Counted from the first letter of the stretch, positions 15,327 to 23,069 are shown. The stretch: 36,819 nt of DNA from an uncultured Mycolicibacterium sp. (GCA_945957405.1 CAMFLL010000029.1:1-36819), one strand, 5' to 3'. The notes: generated by a model not told the origin, from the sequence alone. Translations and numbers: made by a program.

Positions 15327-16339
15327 TGCGGCACAGCCGATAGGCGTTGGGCATGTTGCATGGTGGAGATCACCGCCAGGGTCGACTCCGCGCCCTGATT
15401 GCCGTTCACCCCGTCGGCGTGCAGCCCGTCGTATCCGCCACCGGTGTGCGGGTCCCACATTAACTCGTTCGCGTCGTTGTCGCCCATGAACCAGGCCGCC
15501 GCGGCCCTGAGACCGTCGCGCCAAGTATGGTTCGCGTCGACGACGGCCGCACGCGCGCACGCGTCGGCCAGCGTTGCCACCTCGACCGGCTGCTGATCGA
15601 ATCCGGGCTTGTCGTCCGCCGGTCCTCTGCCCGCGACGGGGGTGGGCGACAGATGGTCGTCTGCCGTCTCGACAGAAAGCAACCAGGCCAACAGATCCAG
15701 TCCGCGCTGGCGCAGCGCCGAGTCGTCGAGCGCGGCGCCTGCGGCGATCATTGCTTCTGGGAGGACACCGTTCGCGTATGTCAGACGCGGCTCGGGCCAC
15801 GGCCACGATGCGTCATCGCTGGCATCGGGCACCGTAGCGGCGTAATCGGTCAGCAGTGCGCGAGCCTGACGATGCTCAGGATCGAAGGCCAGAAGTTCGG
15901 TAGCGCCCAGCGCAGCGAACGCCATTGCTCGCGGCCATTCCGATCTCACCTGGGCCGCGCGCTCGAATTGCATGATGGCCGACTGGCGCGCCCACGCGAC
16001 GTCGCTGTGCGCGGCGGCGGTTCCCAGACCCCACAGGCACCGCCCCCAGGCGTCCTCCAAGGCCGGCTCGTCGACCCAGCTGCCCGTGCTGTCCATCCGA
16101 TTGCGACACGCGCCGGTCAGGGCCTGCGCATCGTTGAGGAAGTGAAGAGCGACTCCGGCCAGACCGTTGAGCGTGCGGTCGGTCCCCTCGTGTCGGGTGG
16201 CGACGACGAGCACTCGCGCCACGTCGTCGGTGCAGTAGCCGTGCTCCGGCAACGGCTCGGCCAGTCGGGCGTGCTCCAACGTGCCGCGCCCATCCGTCAG
16301 CCGCAGCAGATGGTCGTATACCGGCGGCGAGTAGTTCAT
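15323..16339 (-). CDS. Six-hairpin (alpha/alpha toroid) glycosidase-like protein
   Basis: The 338-aa protein starts MNYSPPVYDHLLRLTD and is made of repeated helical hairpins with small conserved turns (EHGYCTDDVARVLVVATRHE, LEDAWGRCLWGLGTAA, WPWPEPRLTYANGVLPEAMI). GNQGAESTLA near the end resembles the end of the barrel. This is the pattern of (alpha/alpha)6 enzymes acting on sugars. No catalytic residues can be assigned with certainty. It sits between a glycosyltransferase and a GH130-like gene with four-base ATGA overlaps on both sides (16336-16339 and 15323-15326), so the three proteins are produced together. No signal peptide is seen, which suggests a cytoplasmic role. Confidence 0.75.
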   Translation of the reverse strand: MNYSPPVYDHLLRLTDGRGTLEHARLAEPLPEHGYCTDDVARVLVVATRHEGTDRTLNGLAGVALHFLNDAQALTGACRNRMDSTGSWVDEPALEDAWGRCLWGLGTAAAHSDVAWARQSAIMQFERAAQVRSEWPRAMAFAALGATELLAFDPEHRQARALLTDYAATVPDASDDASWPWPEPRLTYANGVLPEAMIAAGAALDDSALRQRGLDLLAWLLSVETADDHLSPTPVAGRGPADDKPGFDQQPVEVATLADACARAAVVDANHTWRDGLRAAAAWFMGDNDANELMWDPHTGGGYDGLHADGVNGNQGAESTLAVISTMQHAQRLSAVPQ

Positions 16340-17514
16340 GTGCGCATCAGCCGCTGCGTGATGAGCCGATGCGCCAGGGTCAGATATGCATCCGCGACGA
16401 CCGGCCACGCCATGGCGGGCGCTAACCGGCGGGCCTCGGCCGCCATGGCGCCGGCCAATTTCGGCTGTGTCAGCACCCGGCGCAGGGCAGATGCCAGCGC
16501 ATCGGGATCGTCGTGCGCGACGACGATGCCCGCCCCGGTCGACAACAGCTCGATGGCGTGCGGGAACGCGGTCGCCACGACGGGCCGTCCGCTCGCGACG
16601 GCGTCGACCAAGACACCGGAGGTCGCCTGATCGGTCGAGTCGTAGGGCAGCACGACGACCGCCGCAGACTGGATGAGTGCGGTCAACATCGCGACGTTGC
16701 GATACCCCGTATCGAAGTGCACCGAGTCGGCGACGCCGCTGCGGCCCGCCTGTTCCACCCGCGCCTCGCGGTACGCCTCGCCCTCGGCGGCGAGCACTTT
16801 CGGATGCGTTCGGCCTGCGACCAGGTACTGCGGCCGGCCTGGCAACTCAGCCAGCGAACCCATTGCCTCGATCACCCGCTCGATGCCCTTCCCCGGACCC
16901 AGTAGGCCCCAAGTCAACACCGTCGGACGGCCGCGCCGAACGCAGGCAGGGGTAGCCGGGACCGTCGCCCCGTGCGGGATGATGGTGATTTTGCGGCGAT
17001 CGACGGTGAAGCCACACCGGAGCCGATCACTGGCCGCCTCGGACATCACGACAAGGTGATCAGCGCGTGCCGCTACTTCCTCGAGAACTGAACGTTGGTG
17101 TGCCGTAGGGTCTTTGAGGATGGTGTGCGCGATCACGATGGATGGAACCCGCAGGCCGTCGATGACGTCCACGACCTCATCTCCGTCGACGCCGCCATAG
17201 ATACCGTACTCATGCTGAATCAGCGCGACGTCGCTCTGGTTCAGCAACTCGACGCAGGCCGCGACGGACGCCGGTGAACCGTTGGCCATCTCTCCGATGA
17301 CGATGTCCGTGGTGCACGCCGATCCATCGGAGAGACGCACGACGCTGACATCGGCGCCAGTGGCGCGCAATCCCCTTGCCAAAGCCGCGGAGAACGTCGC
17401 CAGTCCGCATGGCATCGGTGGATACGTACTCAGAATGCCGAACCTGGTGGAGGCGCTAAATCCTTGATCCCGAACGGGAATCGTCGACGACGAGGGGGTA
17501 GATAGGGTGGTCAA
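16336..17514 (-). CDS. GT4-type glycosyltransferase
   Basis: The 392-aa GT-B enzyme would transfer a sugar from a nucleotide donor, cytosolically. The N-terminal acceptor domain starts GILSTYPPMPCGLATFSAAL and includes ALIQHEYGIYGG. The C-terminal donor domain has TVLTWGLLGPGKGIERVIEA, VVLPYDSTDQATSGVLVDAV and ASGRPVVATAFPHAIEL. In the position of the usual E-x7-E motif there is a D-x7-D-like sequence (about residues 290-300), so donor binding may be unusual. It is the first gene of the operon with the six-hairpin and GH130-like proteins. The donor is not readable from sequence; GDP-mannose would suit the GH130 partner. The upstream 220 bases contain the inverted repeat at 17572-17594. Confidence 0.85.
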   Translation of the reverse strand: MTTLSTPSSSTIPVRDQGFSASTRFGILSTYPPMPCGLATFSAALARGLRATGADVSVVRLSDGSACTTDIVIGEMANGSPASVAACVELLNQSDVALIQHEYGIYGGVDGDEVVDVIDGLRVPSIVIAHTILKDPTAHQRSVLEEVAARADHLVVMSEAASDRLRCGFTVDRRKITIIPHGATVPATPACVRRGRPTVLTWGLLGPGKGIERVIEAMGSLAELPGRPQYLVAGRTHPKVLAAEGEAYREARVEQAGRSGVADSVHFDTGYRNVAMLTALIQSAAVVVLPYDSTDQATSGVLVDAVASGRPVVATAFPHAIELLSTGAGIVVAHDDPDALASALRRVLTQPKLAGAMAAEARRLAPAMAWPVVADAYLTLAHRLITQRLMRT

Positions 17515-17571
17515 GGTTTTCCCAACTGACGGTTGTATCGGTGTGTCCGGTATGAGCGATTACTCGGCGCG

Positions 17572-17594
17572 GGTCAGCGGCTACGCGGCTGACC
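17572..17594. promoter_or_regulatory. Inverted repeat upstream of the glycosyltransferase operon
   Basis: GGTCAGC (17572-17578) and GCTGACC (17588-17594) form a perfect 7-bp inverted repeat with a 9-base spacer, 58 bases upstream of the glycosyltransferase start. It could be an operator for that operon or a hairpin ending the small-gene transcript that arrives from 17738. No T tract follows in either direction. Confidence 0.4.
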
Positions 17595-17737
17595 GATCCC
17601 GGAATTGAGCTGGGTTCCCAACTGCTTTGACGATACACCCACCAGCCGACGGCGCCCCAGCTGTCGGTGCATCGTCGATATGCCTGGAACTCAACCCGTT
17701 ACGACTCATGCGCAACCGATCCGGCTGCCGATGTCGG

Positions 17738-17932
17738 CTAACGCCAGAAGTGCTTCTTGAACCTCTTCTGGTCGCCTTCGACATCGGTCCACTGCCCGGA
17801 CGTGTAGCGGTAGGGTTCTTTGGCGCCGCTGCGGACGACGTCGAGCGTGCCGTCATGGTGCTTGATGTACGAGTCACCGAATCGCATGAACTGGTCGGTG
17901 CCGCCATGACGCAGTGTCACTTTGACTGTCAT
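17738..17932 (-). CDS. Unknown 64-aa basic protein
   Basis: The product begins MTVKVTLRHGGTDQFMRFGD and ends in KRFKKHFWR. It is predicted to be a small beta-strand protein with a basic C-terminal tail. I do not recognise a family. AGGAGG lies nine bases before the ATG, a strong ribosome binding site. The ATG overlaps the stop of the DUF5994-like gene by four bases, so it is the second gene of a two-gene unit. Confidence 0.8.
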   Translation of the reverse strand: MTVKVTLRHGGTDQFMRFGDSYIKHHDGTLDVVRSGAKEPYRYTSGQWTDVEGDQKRFKKHFWR

Positions 17933-18447
17933 GATTGAAACCTCCTGATACTCCGGTGAAATGCCGGGCGGTAGCTGGCGGTGGGACGTTCTTGTCCCAC
18001 CGTGGCGGTGCCGAGCATGTCACCGGTCGACGAGCCGTTGTCCGGCGCCGCCGCGGTCATCATCGCCGTGTGCGCGAGTTCCGGCTCGGTGTCCGGAGGA
18101 ACGACGAGCAAGAGGATCTTCCTGCGGTCGACGCCCTGAACTTCCATGGTGTTTACCGGGTGGCGTTGATATCCGTCGAGTCGAACCGACCGGCCGCCGG
18201 TAGACAGCCGTCTCGGAACCCGCGCCCATTCGGCAAGGTTGTACATCACGCGTTCGATCTCGCCGAGGCGAACCGAAAGTACCGCCAGCAGATCCGGTAG
18301 CTCGTCTGCGAGGTTGTCGCTACGCGGCCACCATGCCCCGTCGACATGCCCGGATACCGGAGCCTTTGGCTTCAAACGCAGCCTCGGCGTGTTGTCGGGA
18401 CCTGGTTGGTGCAGGCCGGCAACGGGCCGGCTCAATTGTCGTGCCAT
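17929..18447 (-). CDS. DUF5994-like protein
   Basis: This 172-aa protein has the pattern RLRLKPKAPVSGHVDGAWWP, RSDNLADELPDLLAVLSVRL, VMYNLAEWARVPRRL, GGRSVRLDGY and ILLLVVPPDTEPELAHTAMM, which matches the actinobacterial DUF5994 family as I know it (name recalled, not searched). The function is unknown. Members are cytoplasmic and often occur in stress or dormancy gene sets, which fits the HPF-like and DUF6307-like neighbours. AGGAACGTCGTC precedes the ATG. The gene heads a two-gene unit with the 64-aa ORF. Confidence 0.75.
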   Translation of the reverse strand: MARQLSRPVAGLHQPGPDNTPRLRLKPKAPVSGHVDGAWWPRSDNLADELPDLLAVLSVRLGEIERVMYNLAEWARVPRRLSTGGRSVRLDGYQRHPVNTMEVQGVDRRKILLLVVPPDTEPELAHTAMMTAAAPDNGSSTGDMLGTATVGQERPTASYRPAFHRSIRRFQS

Positions 18448-19019
18448 GACGACGTTCCTGTCTTGGCCGCGTAACGGCCATATTCACTCGAATCGGCGGC
18501 GACCCAGTCTCAACTGGTCGCGCGCGACATACCGTCGACTCCGTGCGTTTGCGTCCCGAACGGACGCCAATGCGGACTCCATATGCGAGAGCCGTTGTGT
18601 CTCATTGCCTCTCGGTATCGAGACCCTCGCTCCTCAAAGAGGAGCGGTAGACTGATCGACCACTGGACCCTGAAAATTGGGGGCCTGGATGGTCCCGGTA
18701 GCACAAGCCTACGCCTACCGGCGACCGGCGTCTATGCCGGCAGGGTGACCATCGCTCGTCGCCGAACCACTGTCCGTTCTGAGGGCGTCAGCATGTGTCG
18801 ACACGCCACAAAGCGTGCCGAGGTTCAGAGCCCTTCATCAGCGAGGGTCGCCTACCGTAGTCCTGGCGGATCTGGGCAATGAACGACGCGAATCAAACAC
18901 TGCGGCCGCCTCTTTCGTAGAGTTCGGCCATTGTCGCAAGTCTCGCGGAAGCGGGAACTTCGACCACGGCAAGCCGCCATCAGGGATGCTGTGACGATGA
19001 AGCAATTCCGCCGCGGTGA
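18448..19019. other. Intergenic stretch with one strong hairpin
   Basis: No convincing gene is present. The CGCTCCTC-AAA-GAGGAGCG hairpin at 18628-18646 (perfect 8-bp stem) is the only clear structure. It has no T tract and could be a regulatory leader element or a hairpin-only terminator. The promoter of the DUF5994-like unit must lie at the left end, but no clear -10/-35 pair or SigF-type GTTT/GGGTAT pair was found. Confidence 0.4.
18628..18646. other. Perfect 8-bp hairpin
   Basis: CGCTCCTC and GAGGAGCG are separated by AAA. Such a short-loop, GC-rich stem is unlikely to be neutral, but there is no U tract and no gene immediately adjacent. Read on the minus strand it lies about 180 bases upstream of the DUF5994-like start and could be part of its 5' leader. 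Confidence 0.35.
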
Positions 19020-19355
19020 ACTCGTTATTGACGTTGTTGATTCTGGGACGCAATGATGCTCGAGCTTCGGCGCAGCGAGGGGTGTCGAGGCGCCGGTTGA
19101 CGACCAAGATTGCCCGTTGGAGGGGGCAGGTGCGGTTCGGGCGTCGTGTCGTCGGCGCGCAAGGCTTGGCGTGCCGGCCACGAGCACGATGGGTTCGAGC
19201 AGAGCCACCGCGCCGACCACGATCCCGAAGAGGAACATTGTGCCGGTGGACCACGTGACGTGGTAGCCGAACACGGTCGGCGGGTGGGGGCCCCTGCAAT
19301 ACTCGGCACGCCAACGACTGTGGCGCACGAGGATCAATCCAACGGTGGCGAGCAT
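19020..19355 (-). pseudogene. Frameshifted membrane-protein remnant
   Basis: One minus-strand frame begins MLATVGLILV, and after a non-hydrophobic interruption shows VFGYHVTWSTGTMFLFGIVV and GAVALLEPIVLVAG. This recalls a small mycobacterial two-helix membrane protein family ending in an Arg-rich tail. After RTAPAPSNG the similarity seems to continue in a different frame (ILVVNRRLDTPRC). The first membrane helix is also broken by RHSRWRAEYCRG. At least one frameshift and probably a small rearrangement have inactivated it. The family memory is approximate, so the pseudogene call is tentative. Confidence 0.5.
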
Positions 19356-19408
19356 TCGACACCGTTGATCCTGTTGCAACCCCCAGTACACGCTCCTTAA
19401 GCCCGCCT

Positions 19409-19423
19409 GTCAACAGTGTTGAC
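19409..19423. promoter_or_regulatory. 15-bp palindromic operator in the TetR promoter
   Basis: GTCAACAGTGTTGAC is a perfect palindrome around a central G. It lies in the position of the -35 to spacer region of a promoter whose -10 is TAACAT (19433-19438), so a bound repressor would block RNA polymerase. Near copies occur at 20668-20682 (14 of 15 bases) and 22553-22567 (13 of 15). The regulator gene begins 57 bases downstream, suggesting autoregulation. Confidence 0.7.
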
Positions 19424-19479
19424 GCATGCCGTTAACATAGGAGGCGAAGCCGCGACGCGTAAGGGAAGGGGTGCCCACG

Positions 19480-20232
19480 ATGGCGAAGCAGCCGACGGTT
19501 CCCGATACAGCCGCTGATCGACTTAGCCCGTCCGTTGCCAGCGGCCCAGAGGACAGTCAGGTCAGCCGGTCGGTGATTTTGCAGTGTGCGTTGGAGTTGG
19601 TCGATCGTGACGGTGTGGATGGGTTGTCGATGCGGCGTCTGAGTGAGGCGGTGGGTCGGGATCCGACGGTGATTTATCGGCATGTGCCGAACAAGGCGGC
19701 GCTGCTCGACGGGGTCGCCGAGATCGTGCTGGGCCAGTTGCGGGTGGACACTGCAGACCCGGACTGGGCCGGGCAGCTGCGCGCGGTGGCGCATGACTTC
19801 CGCCGGCTGGCCCTGGCGCACCCGAAAGTGGTGCCGCTGTTGGTGACTCGGCCACTGGCCACGCCGCTGGGGCAGCGGCCGCCGGGCATGCTGCGGCCAC
19901 TGGAGGACGTCGTCGCGCTGCTCACATCGGTGGGGTTCAGCGGAGTCGACGCGCTACACATTTACCGGGTGCTCTTCGGCTATCTGTATGGCCATATCCT
20001 CACCGAGCTGCAGGAGGTCGTCGAGCGGCCCGAGGAGTCCGATGATGTGCTGCGCCTCGGGTTGCACCGGCTGGCGATCACCGAGTTCCCCCAGGTGCGT
20101 GCGCTGGCCACAGCGCTGGGCTCCTACGACGGTGCGGCCGAACTCGACCGCGGTCTCGATCTGTTGCTCATCGGTCTGGAGGCCACCGTGTCAGCGCCGA
20201 GGCGCTCGGCCCGCAAGCGGGTGAGGAAGTAG
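19480..20232 (+). CDS. TetR-family regulator, probable controller of the WS/DGAT gene
   Basis: The 250-aa product has an N-terminal extension and then a TetR helix-turn-helix domain (about residues 30-75: VILQCALELVDRDGVDGLSM, RRLSEAVGRDPTVIYRHVPN, KAALLDGVAE). An all-helical ligand domain follows, containing HPKVVPLLVTRPLATPLGQR and VLFGYLYGHI. ATG at 19480 is chosen because AAGGGG lies eight bases upstream; a GTG at 19471 is the alternative. The palindrome at 19409-19423 in its promoter and over the -35 of the acyltransferase gene suggests that it represses both. A dehydrogenase fragment starts seven bases after its stop. Confidence 0.88.
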   Translation: MAKQPTVPDTAADRLSPSVASGPEDSQVSRSVILQCALELVDRDGVDGLSMRRLSEAVGRDPTVIYRHVPNKAALLDGVAEIVLGQLRVDTADPDWAGQLRAVAHDFRRLALAHPKVVPLLVTRPLATPLGQRPPGMLRPLEDVVALLTSVGFSGVDALHIYRVLFGYLYGHILTELQEVVERPEESDDVLRLGLHRLAITEFPQVRALATALGSYDGAAELDRGLDLLLIGLEATVSAPRRSARKRVRK

Positions 20233-20238
20233 GCGGGC

Positions 20239-20340
20239 ATGGGCCAACTGCGCCTCGGTGTCATCGGCGCGACTCGCAAGGAGAACGAGCGCCGTCTGCC
20301 GATTTACCCACACCATCTCAATCGGATAGATGCCGATTTC
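20239..20340 (+). pseudogene. N-terminal fragment of a second carboxyethylornithine synthase-like gene
   Basis: MGQLRLGVIGATRKENERRL followed by PIYPHHLNRIDAD is clearly homologous to the first 35 residues of the dehydrogenase at 10955-12178 (LSLGILARSRKPNERRLPIH ...). Similarity stops near 20340, where the frame continues as unrelated sequence. The rest of the gene (about 370 residues) is absent. A DUF6307-like gene follows on the opposite strand, as at the intact locus, so this is a truncated relative of that locus. Confidence 0.8.
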
Positions 20341-20408
20341 GCAACGTTCGCAACAGCAATCAGGAAATCCGTGCGGTCATTGAATGTTAAGCCCAGCCGG
20401 GCCGTTGG

Positions 20409-20567
20409 TCAGCGCATCTTCTCGGGGATTGAGTTCAGTGCATGCAGGACGTGTCCGGCGAGTTTGCCTGCCGTGTCGTCGCCCAGCTTCGAGTGGGCGC
20501 TGATGGTGTCCGTGACGAGTTGGAGACGAATCTCGTAGGGAGTGCGAAACGTTGTGAGCGAAGTCAT
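20409..20567 (-). CDS. DUF6307-like small protein, copy 2
   Basis: The 52-aa product (MTSLTTFRTPYEIRLQLVTD ... HVLHALNSIPEKMR) is a paralogue of the product of 12763-12918. The C-terminal 14 residues are identical, and the nucleotide similarity continues a few bases past the stop and about 70 bases upstream of the start. AAAGGAAA precedes the ATG at 20567; a longer frame to 20603 would add 12 residues but lacks such a site. Unlike copy 1, it has no HPF-like gene behind it. Its upstream region is shared with the divergent WS/DGAT gene and contains the operator-like site at 20668-20682. Confidence 0.75.
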   Translation of the reverse strand: MTSLTTFRTPYEIRLQLVTDTISAHSKLGDDTAGKLAGHVLHALNSIPEKMR

Positions 20568-20667
20568 CAAATTTCCTTTGTAGTCGAGCATGTTCGCTCG
20601 CAACCGAGCAGCTCCATACTGCTGACCTTACGCCGTTTCGCGGGCCGTGACTCGCACGTGCTTACGC

Positions 20668-20682
20668 GTCAACGGTGTTGAC
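20668..20682. promoter_or_regulatory. Second copy of the TetR operator
   Basis: GTCAACGGTGTTGAC differs from the palindrome at 19409-19423 at one base. Its right half overlaps the TTGACA -35 box (20678-20683) of the WS/DGAT promoter, a classic repressor position. It also lies about 100 bases upstream of the divergent DUF6307-like copy 2, so one bound repressor could affect both. Confidence 0.65.
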
Positions 20683-20708
20683 AGACGGTGATCACCACAG
20701 TGTATGCT
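20678..20708 (+). promoter_or_regulatory. Promoter of the WS/DGAT gene
   Basis: A perfect TTGACA (20678-20683) is followed after 19 bases by TATGCT (20703-20708), preceded by TG as in extended -10 promoters. The spacer is two bases longer than optimal. The transcript would have a leader of about 160 bases. Confidence 0.5.
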
Positions 20709-20877
20709 GATCGAAGTGCCGCTGGCATGAATTGCGAGACAGTGCTGGAATCACCAAATCACCTCGTGGCCATGCGGTTGGGGGATGCGTCCCGCGCCGC
20801 CGTTGCTGAGCGCGCGGCGCGAAAGTCGCCAGCCAAGCCTTGAGCTGACAGCTCGGGTATGCAGATGGAGCAGCATA

Positions 20878-22446
20878 ATGAAACGATTGACCGGCTTAGA
20901 CGGTGTCACGCTGCACGGCGAAACATCCGTGATGCCCACCCACGTGACAGCAGTGTTGTTTTGCGACCCCGCGGCGCGCGGCGAATTGACCGCCGGGGCG
21001 ATTTACAAGCTGCTGGCTGAGCGCACTGCGGCGATGCCGGGTTTCCGCCAGCGCCTGCTCACCAAACCCTTCGGGTTGGGCCAGCCGTCATGGATCGAGG
21101 ACCCCGCGTTCGATGTCCAAAGCCATCTGCATCGTGTGCGGCTGGCCAAACCCGCCACCATGCGGGAGTTGACCACCCTTATCGGCGAGCTGCATGGGCA
21201 GCCTCTGGACCGCAACCGCCCGCTGTGGGACGCCTGGATCGTGCAGGGTCTCGCCGACGGCAGACTCGTGGTGCTAATAAAGTTCTCCCACGCCATTACC
21301 GATGGTGTGGGCGCGGTGACCTCGATGCTGCCCGAACTGATGACTGTTGACGCCGACGCTGAATTTGCGGCGGCGCCAACGCGGGCCCGGGCCACGATGC
21401 CCGGCGCGGCCGCGAGGGTGTGGGACGTGATCGATGAGGTCGCGGCCAACACCGTTGTGGCCATTCGGATCGCTGTCAGGTTGGGTCCCGTGGCGGTGAA
21501 GTCGGTGGTAGGAACCGCGCTGGGATCGCCACGCCAACTCCTCCGGGGCGGCGGCCCGAAACGGGTCGAGAATTTGGATTCCGAGGAGGACGAGAGCTCG
21601 CCGCGAACGCTGCTGAATGCCCCGCTCACCGCGCGACGCAGCGTTGCGTTCGCCGCGGTGGCGATGGATGATCTGCGCGTCATCACGGCCGCGTTCGATG
21701 TCACCGTCAACGATGTTTTCCTGACCGCAACAACATCGGCGCTGCGCCGGTGGCTGGCAACACACGACACGGTGCCCAGTCGTCCGCTGCGCACCATGAT
21801 GCCAATCTCGACACGCGGTGTCGATGGCGACGCGTCCAATAGTTGGTCACCGGTTGTCGTCAAATTGCCGGTCGATCTGGCCGACCCGGCACAGCAGTTG
21901 GCCAGCATTCACGACGCCACATCCAGGATCAAGAACGGACGACGGGCGGTGCCGCCCGTCAACCTCGCCGATGTCATAGATCTCGTTCCACCGGTGGTCA
22001 TCGGCATGGTGATGGGTGTCTACACCGGCCTGAAACTGTCGCGATTCCACTCTCCAGTCGCTCATGTCATCACTTCCAACGTTCCCGGTCCGCGCGACGA
22101 AATCTATTGCGCCGGAGCACATGTACTGGGCATCCATGCCCTGGCCCCGTTGTTTGAGGGCGCCAATCTCAACATCACCGCCGTGTCCTATGGCGGCATG
22201 CTGGCTGTGGGCATCGTCGCGTGCCCCGACAACGTCGATAATGTCGCATCGGTCGCGCGCGGCATCGAAGATGTGGTGGGTGAACTGAAAATGGCCGCCG
22301 ACGAGAAGACCGGCCAGAGCGAACGCGTAGCCCGCTCCAGCGGGCCGGAGCCCACTACGAAGACCATGGCCACAACGCAATTCGCGGGGGCCGCGACGCG
22401 GGCTGGCGCCAAGAAGGGGCCTCCCACCACGAAACGGCCGGCATAG
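20878..22446 (+). CDS. Wax ester synthase / diacylglycerol acyltransferase (WS/DGAT)
   Basis: The 522-aa enzyme would join acyl-CoA to a long-chain alcohol or diacylglycerol, making wax esters or triacylglycerol at the inner face of the membrane. MKRLTGLDGVTLHGE matches the usual start of the family. The catalytic motif is KFSHAITDGVG (about residues 137-147): the second His, Asp and Gly of HHxxxDG are kept but the first His is Ser. The C-terminal half has the expected TVNDVFLTATTSALRRWL, PISTRG and VITSNVPGPRDEIYCAGAHV. The last 60 residues are a Lys/Thr-rich low-complexity tail. ATG at 20878 is chosen because GGAG lies ten bases upstream and the family starts there. Promoter and operator lie at 20668-20708. 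Confidence 0.92.
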   Translation: MKRLTGLDGVTLHGETSVMPTHVTAVLFCDPAARGELTAGAIYKLLAERTAAMPGFRQRLLTKPFGLGQPSWIEDPAFDVQSHLHRVRLAKPATMRELTTLIGELHGQPLDRNRPLWDAWIVQGLADGRLVVLIKFSHAITDGVGAVTSMLPELMTVDADAEFAAAPTRARATMPGAAARVWDVIDEVAANTVVAIRIAVRLGPVAVKSVVGTALGSPRQLLRGGGPKRVENLDSEEDESSPRTLLNAPLTARRSVAFAAVAMDDLRVITAAFDVTVNDVFLTATTSALRRWLATHDTVPSRPLRTMMPISTRGVDGDASNSWSPVVVKLPVDLADPAQQLASIHDATSRIKNGRRAVPPVNLADVIDLVPPVVIGMVMGVYTGLKLSRFHSPVAHVITSNVPGPRDEIYCAGAHVLGIHALAPLFEGANLNITAVSYGGMLAVGIVACPDNVDNVASVARGIEDVVGELKMAADEKTGQSERVARSSGPEPTTKTMATTQFAGAATRAGAKKGPPTTKRPA

Positions 22447-22552
22447 CTCGAACAGAAGTCATCTTTCGGCCCCTGAGCCGCGGGGGCTTCTCCGCGGTCA
22501 CGCGCTGGGGATAGAACGGTCGATCATCTTTGGCAGTGCGCCTACGCCGGTT

Positions 22553-22567
22553 GCCTACAGTGTTGAC
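22553..22567. promoter_or_regulatory. Third operator-like site, degenerate
   Basis: GCCTACAGTGTTGAC matches 13 of 15 bases of the palindrome at 19409-19423, with a well-kept right half. It lies about 110 bases after the WS/DGAT stop and no gene begins nearby, so it may be a relic or a looping site. Confidence 0.35.
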
Positions 22568-22908
22568 ATTGCGTCTGACAGGCTGCTCGAATGGATCGAC
22601 ACCCATTCCTCGGCATGACCCACGCAAAGCCAATCGGTTGCCGTCACGGCAACGCTGCTCCGAGACTCTCGACCAATCCGCTAGCCGGATGAATGCGGTG
22701 TCGCTACCCGTCGGGAGTCCACAGCCCAAGCGGAGCCTACTGCTGCACGACTACGCTTTCGATGGCAACGATGATTATCGACTCTCAACCGCCATGGACC
22801 AGTTCACGGGGTCCGGTCACCGCCCGCCCCCGTACACGTCGCGTACACGAAGGGCCTTCAGGCGAACGCCGGCCACCGCAGAAACCCGCCTGCCAGCGCA
22901 AAGACCGC

Positions 22909-22954
22909 GCCCCCAGTCGGACTCGAACCGACACTTGGCGGATTTTTAGTACGC
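22909..22954 (-). other. tRNA 3' fragment, att-site remnant
   Basis: Read on the minus strand, the bases fold as a tRNA right half. The T arm (22928-22932 with 22916-22920, five perfect pairs, loop TTCGAGT) and the acceptor 3' strand (22909-22915) are intact. The variable region is 22933-22937. The anticodon stem 22938-22942 / 22950-22954 has four of five pairs. The anticodon loop reads CTAAAAA, which no standard tRNA uses at this position. No D arm or acceptor 5' strand follows. It is best explained as the 3' end of a tRNA gene copied in by an integrated element, with the crossover near the anticodon loop. Confidence 0.65.
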
Positions 22955-22978
22955 CCAATACGGGCGTTGTCAGGGTCT

Positions 22979-23037
22979 AACACTCAATTGAAAGACCTCA
23001 ATTCGTGTCGTAAGTGGCCAAGTCCCCCCTCGGACAC
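22979..23037 (+). repeat. 58-bp dispersed repeat, copy 2
   Basis: About 91 percent identical to 4003-4060 in the same orientation (four substitutions, one inserted A). It starts 25 bases beyond the tRNA fragment and lies 232 bases upstream of the 13E12 start. Flanking sequence is unrelated between the two copies, so the repeat itself is the conserved unit. Confidence 0.75.
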
Positions 23038-23069
23038 ACTTCACGGCCCCTTCTCTGGGGGTCAGGCCG

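Noticed and set aside
15527..16630. 367-aa plus-strand ORF
   Set aside because: Antisense to the coupled hairpin-glycosidase and glycosyltransferase genes, which have clear homology and overlaps.
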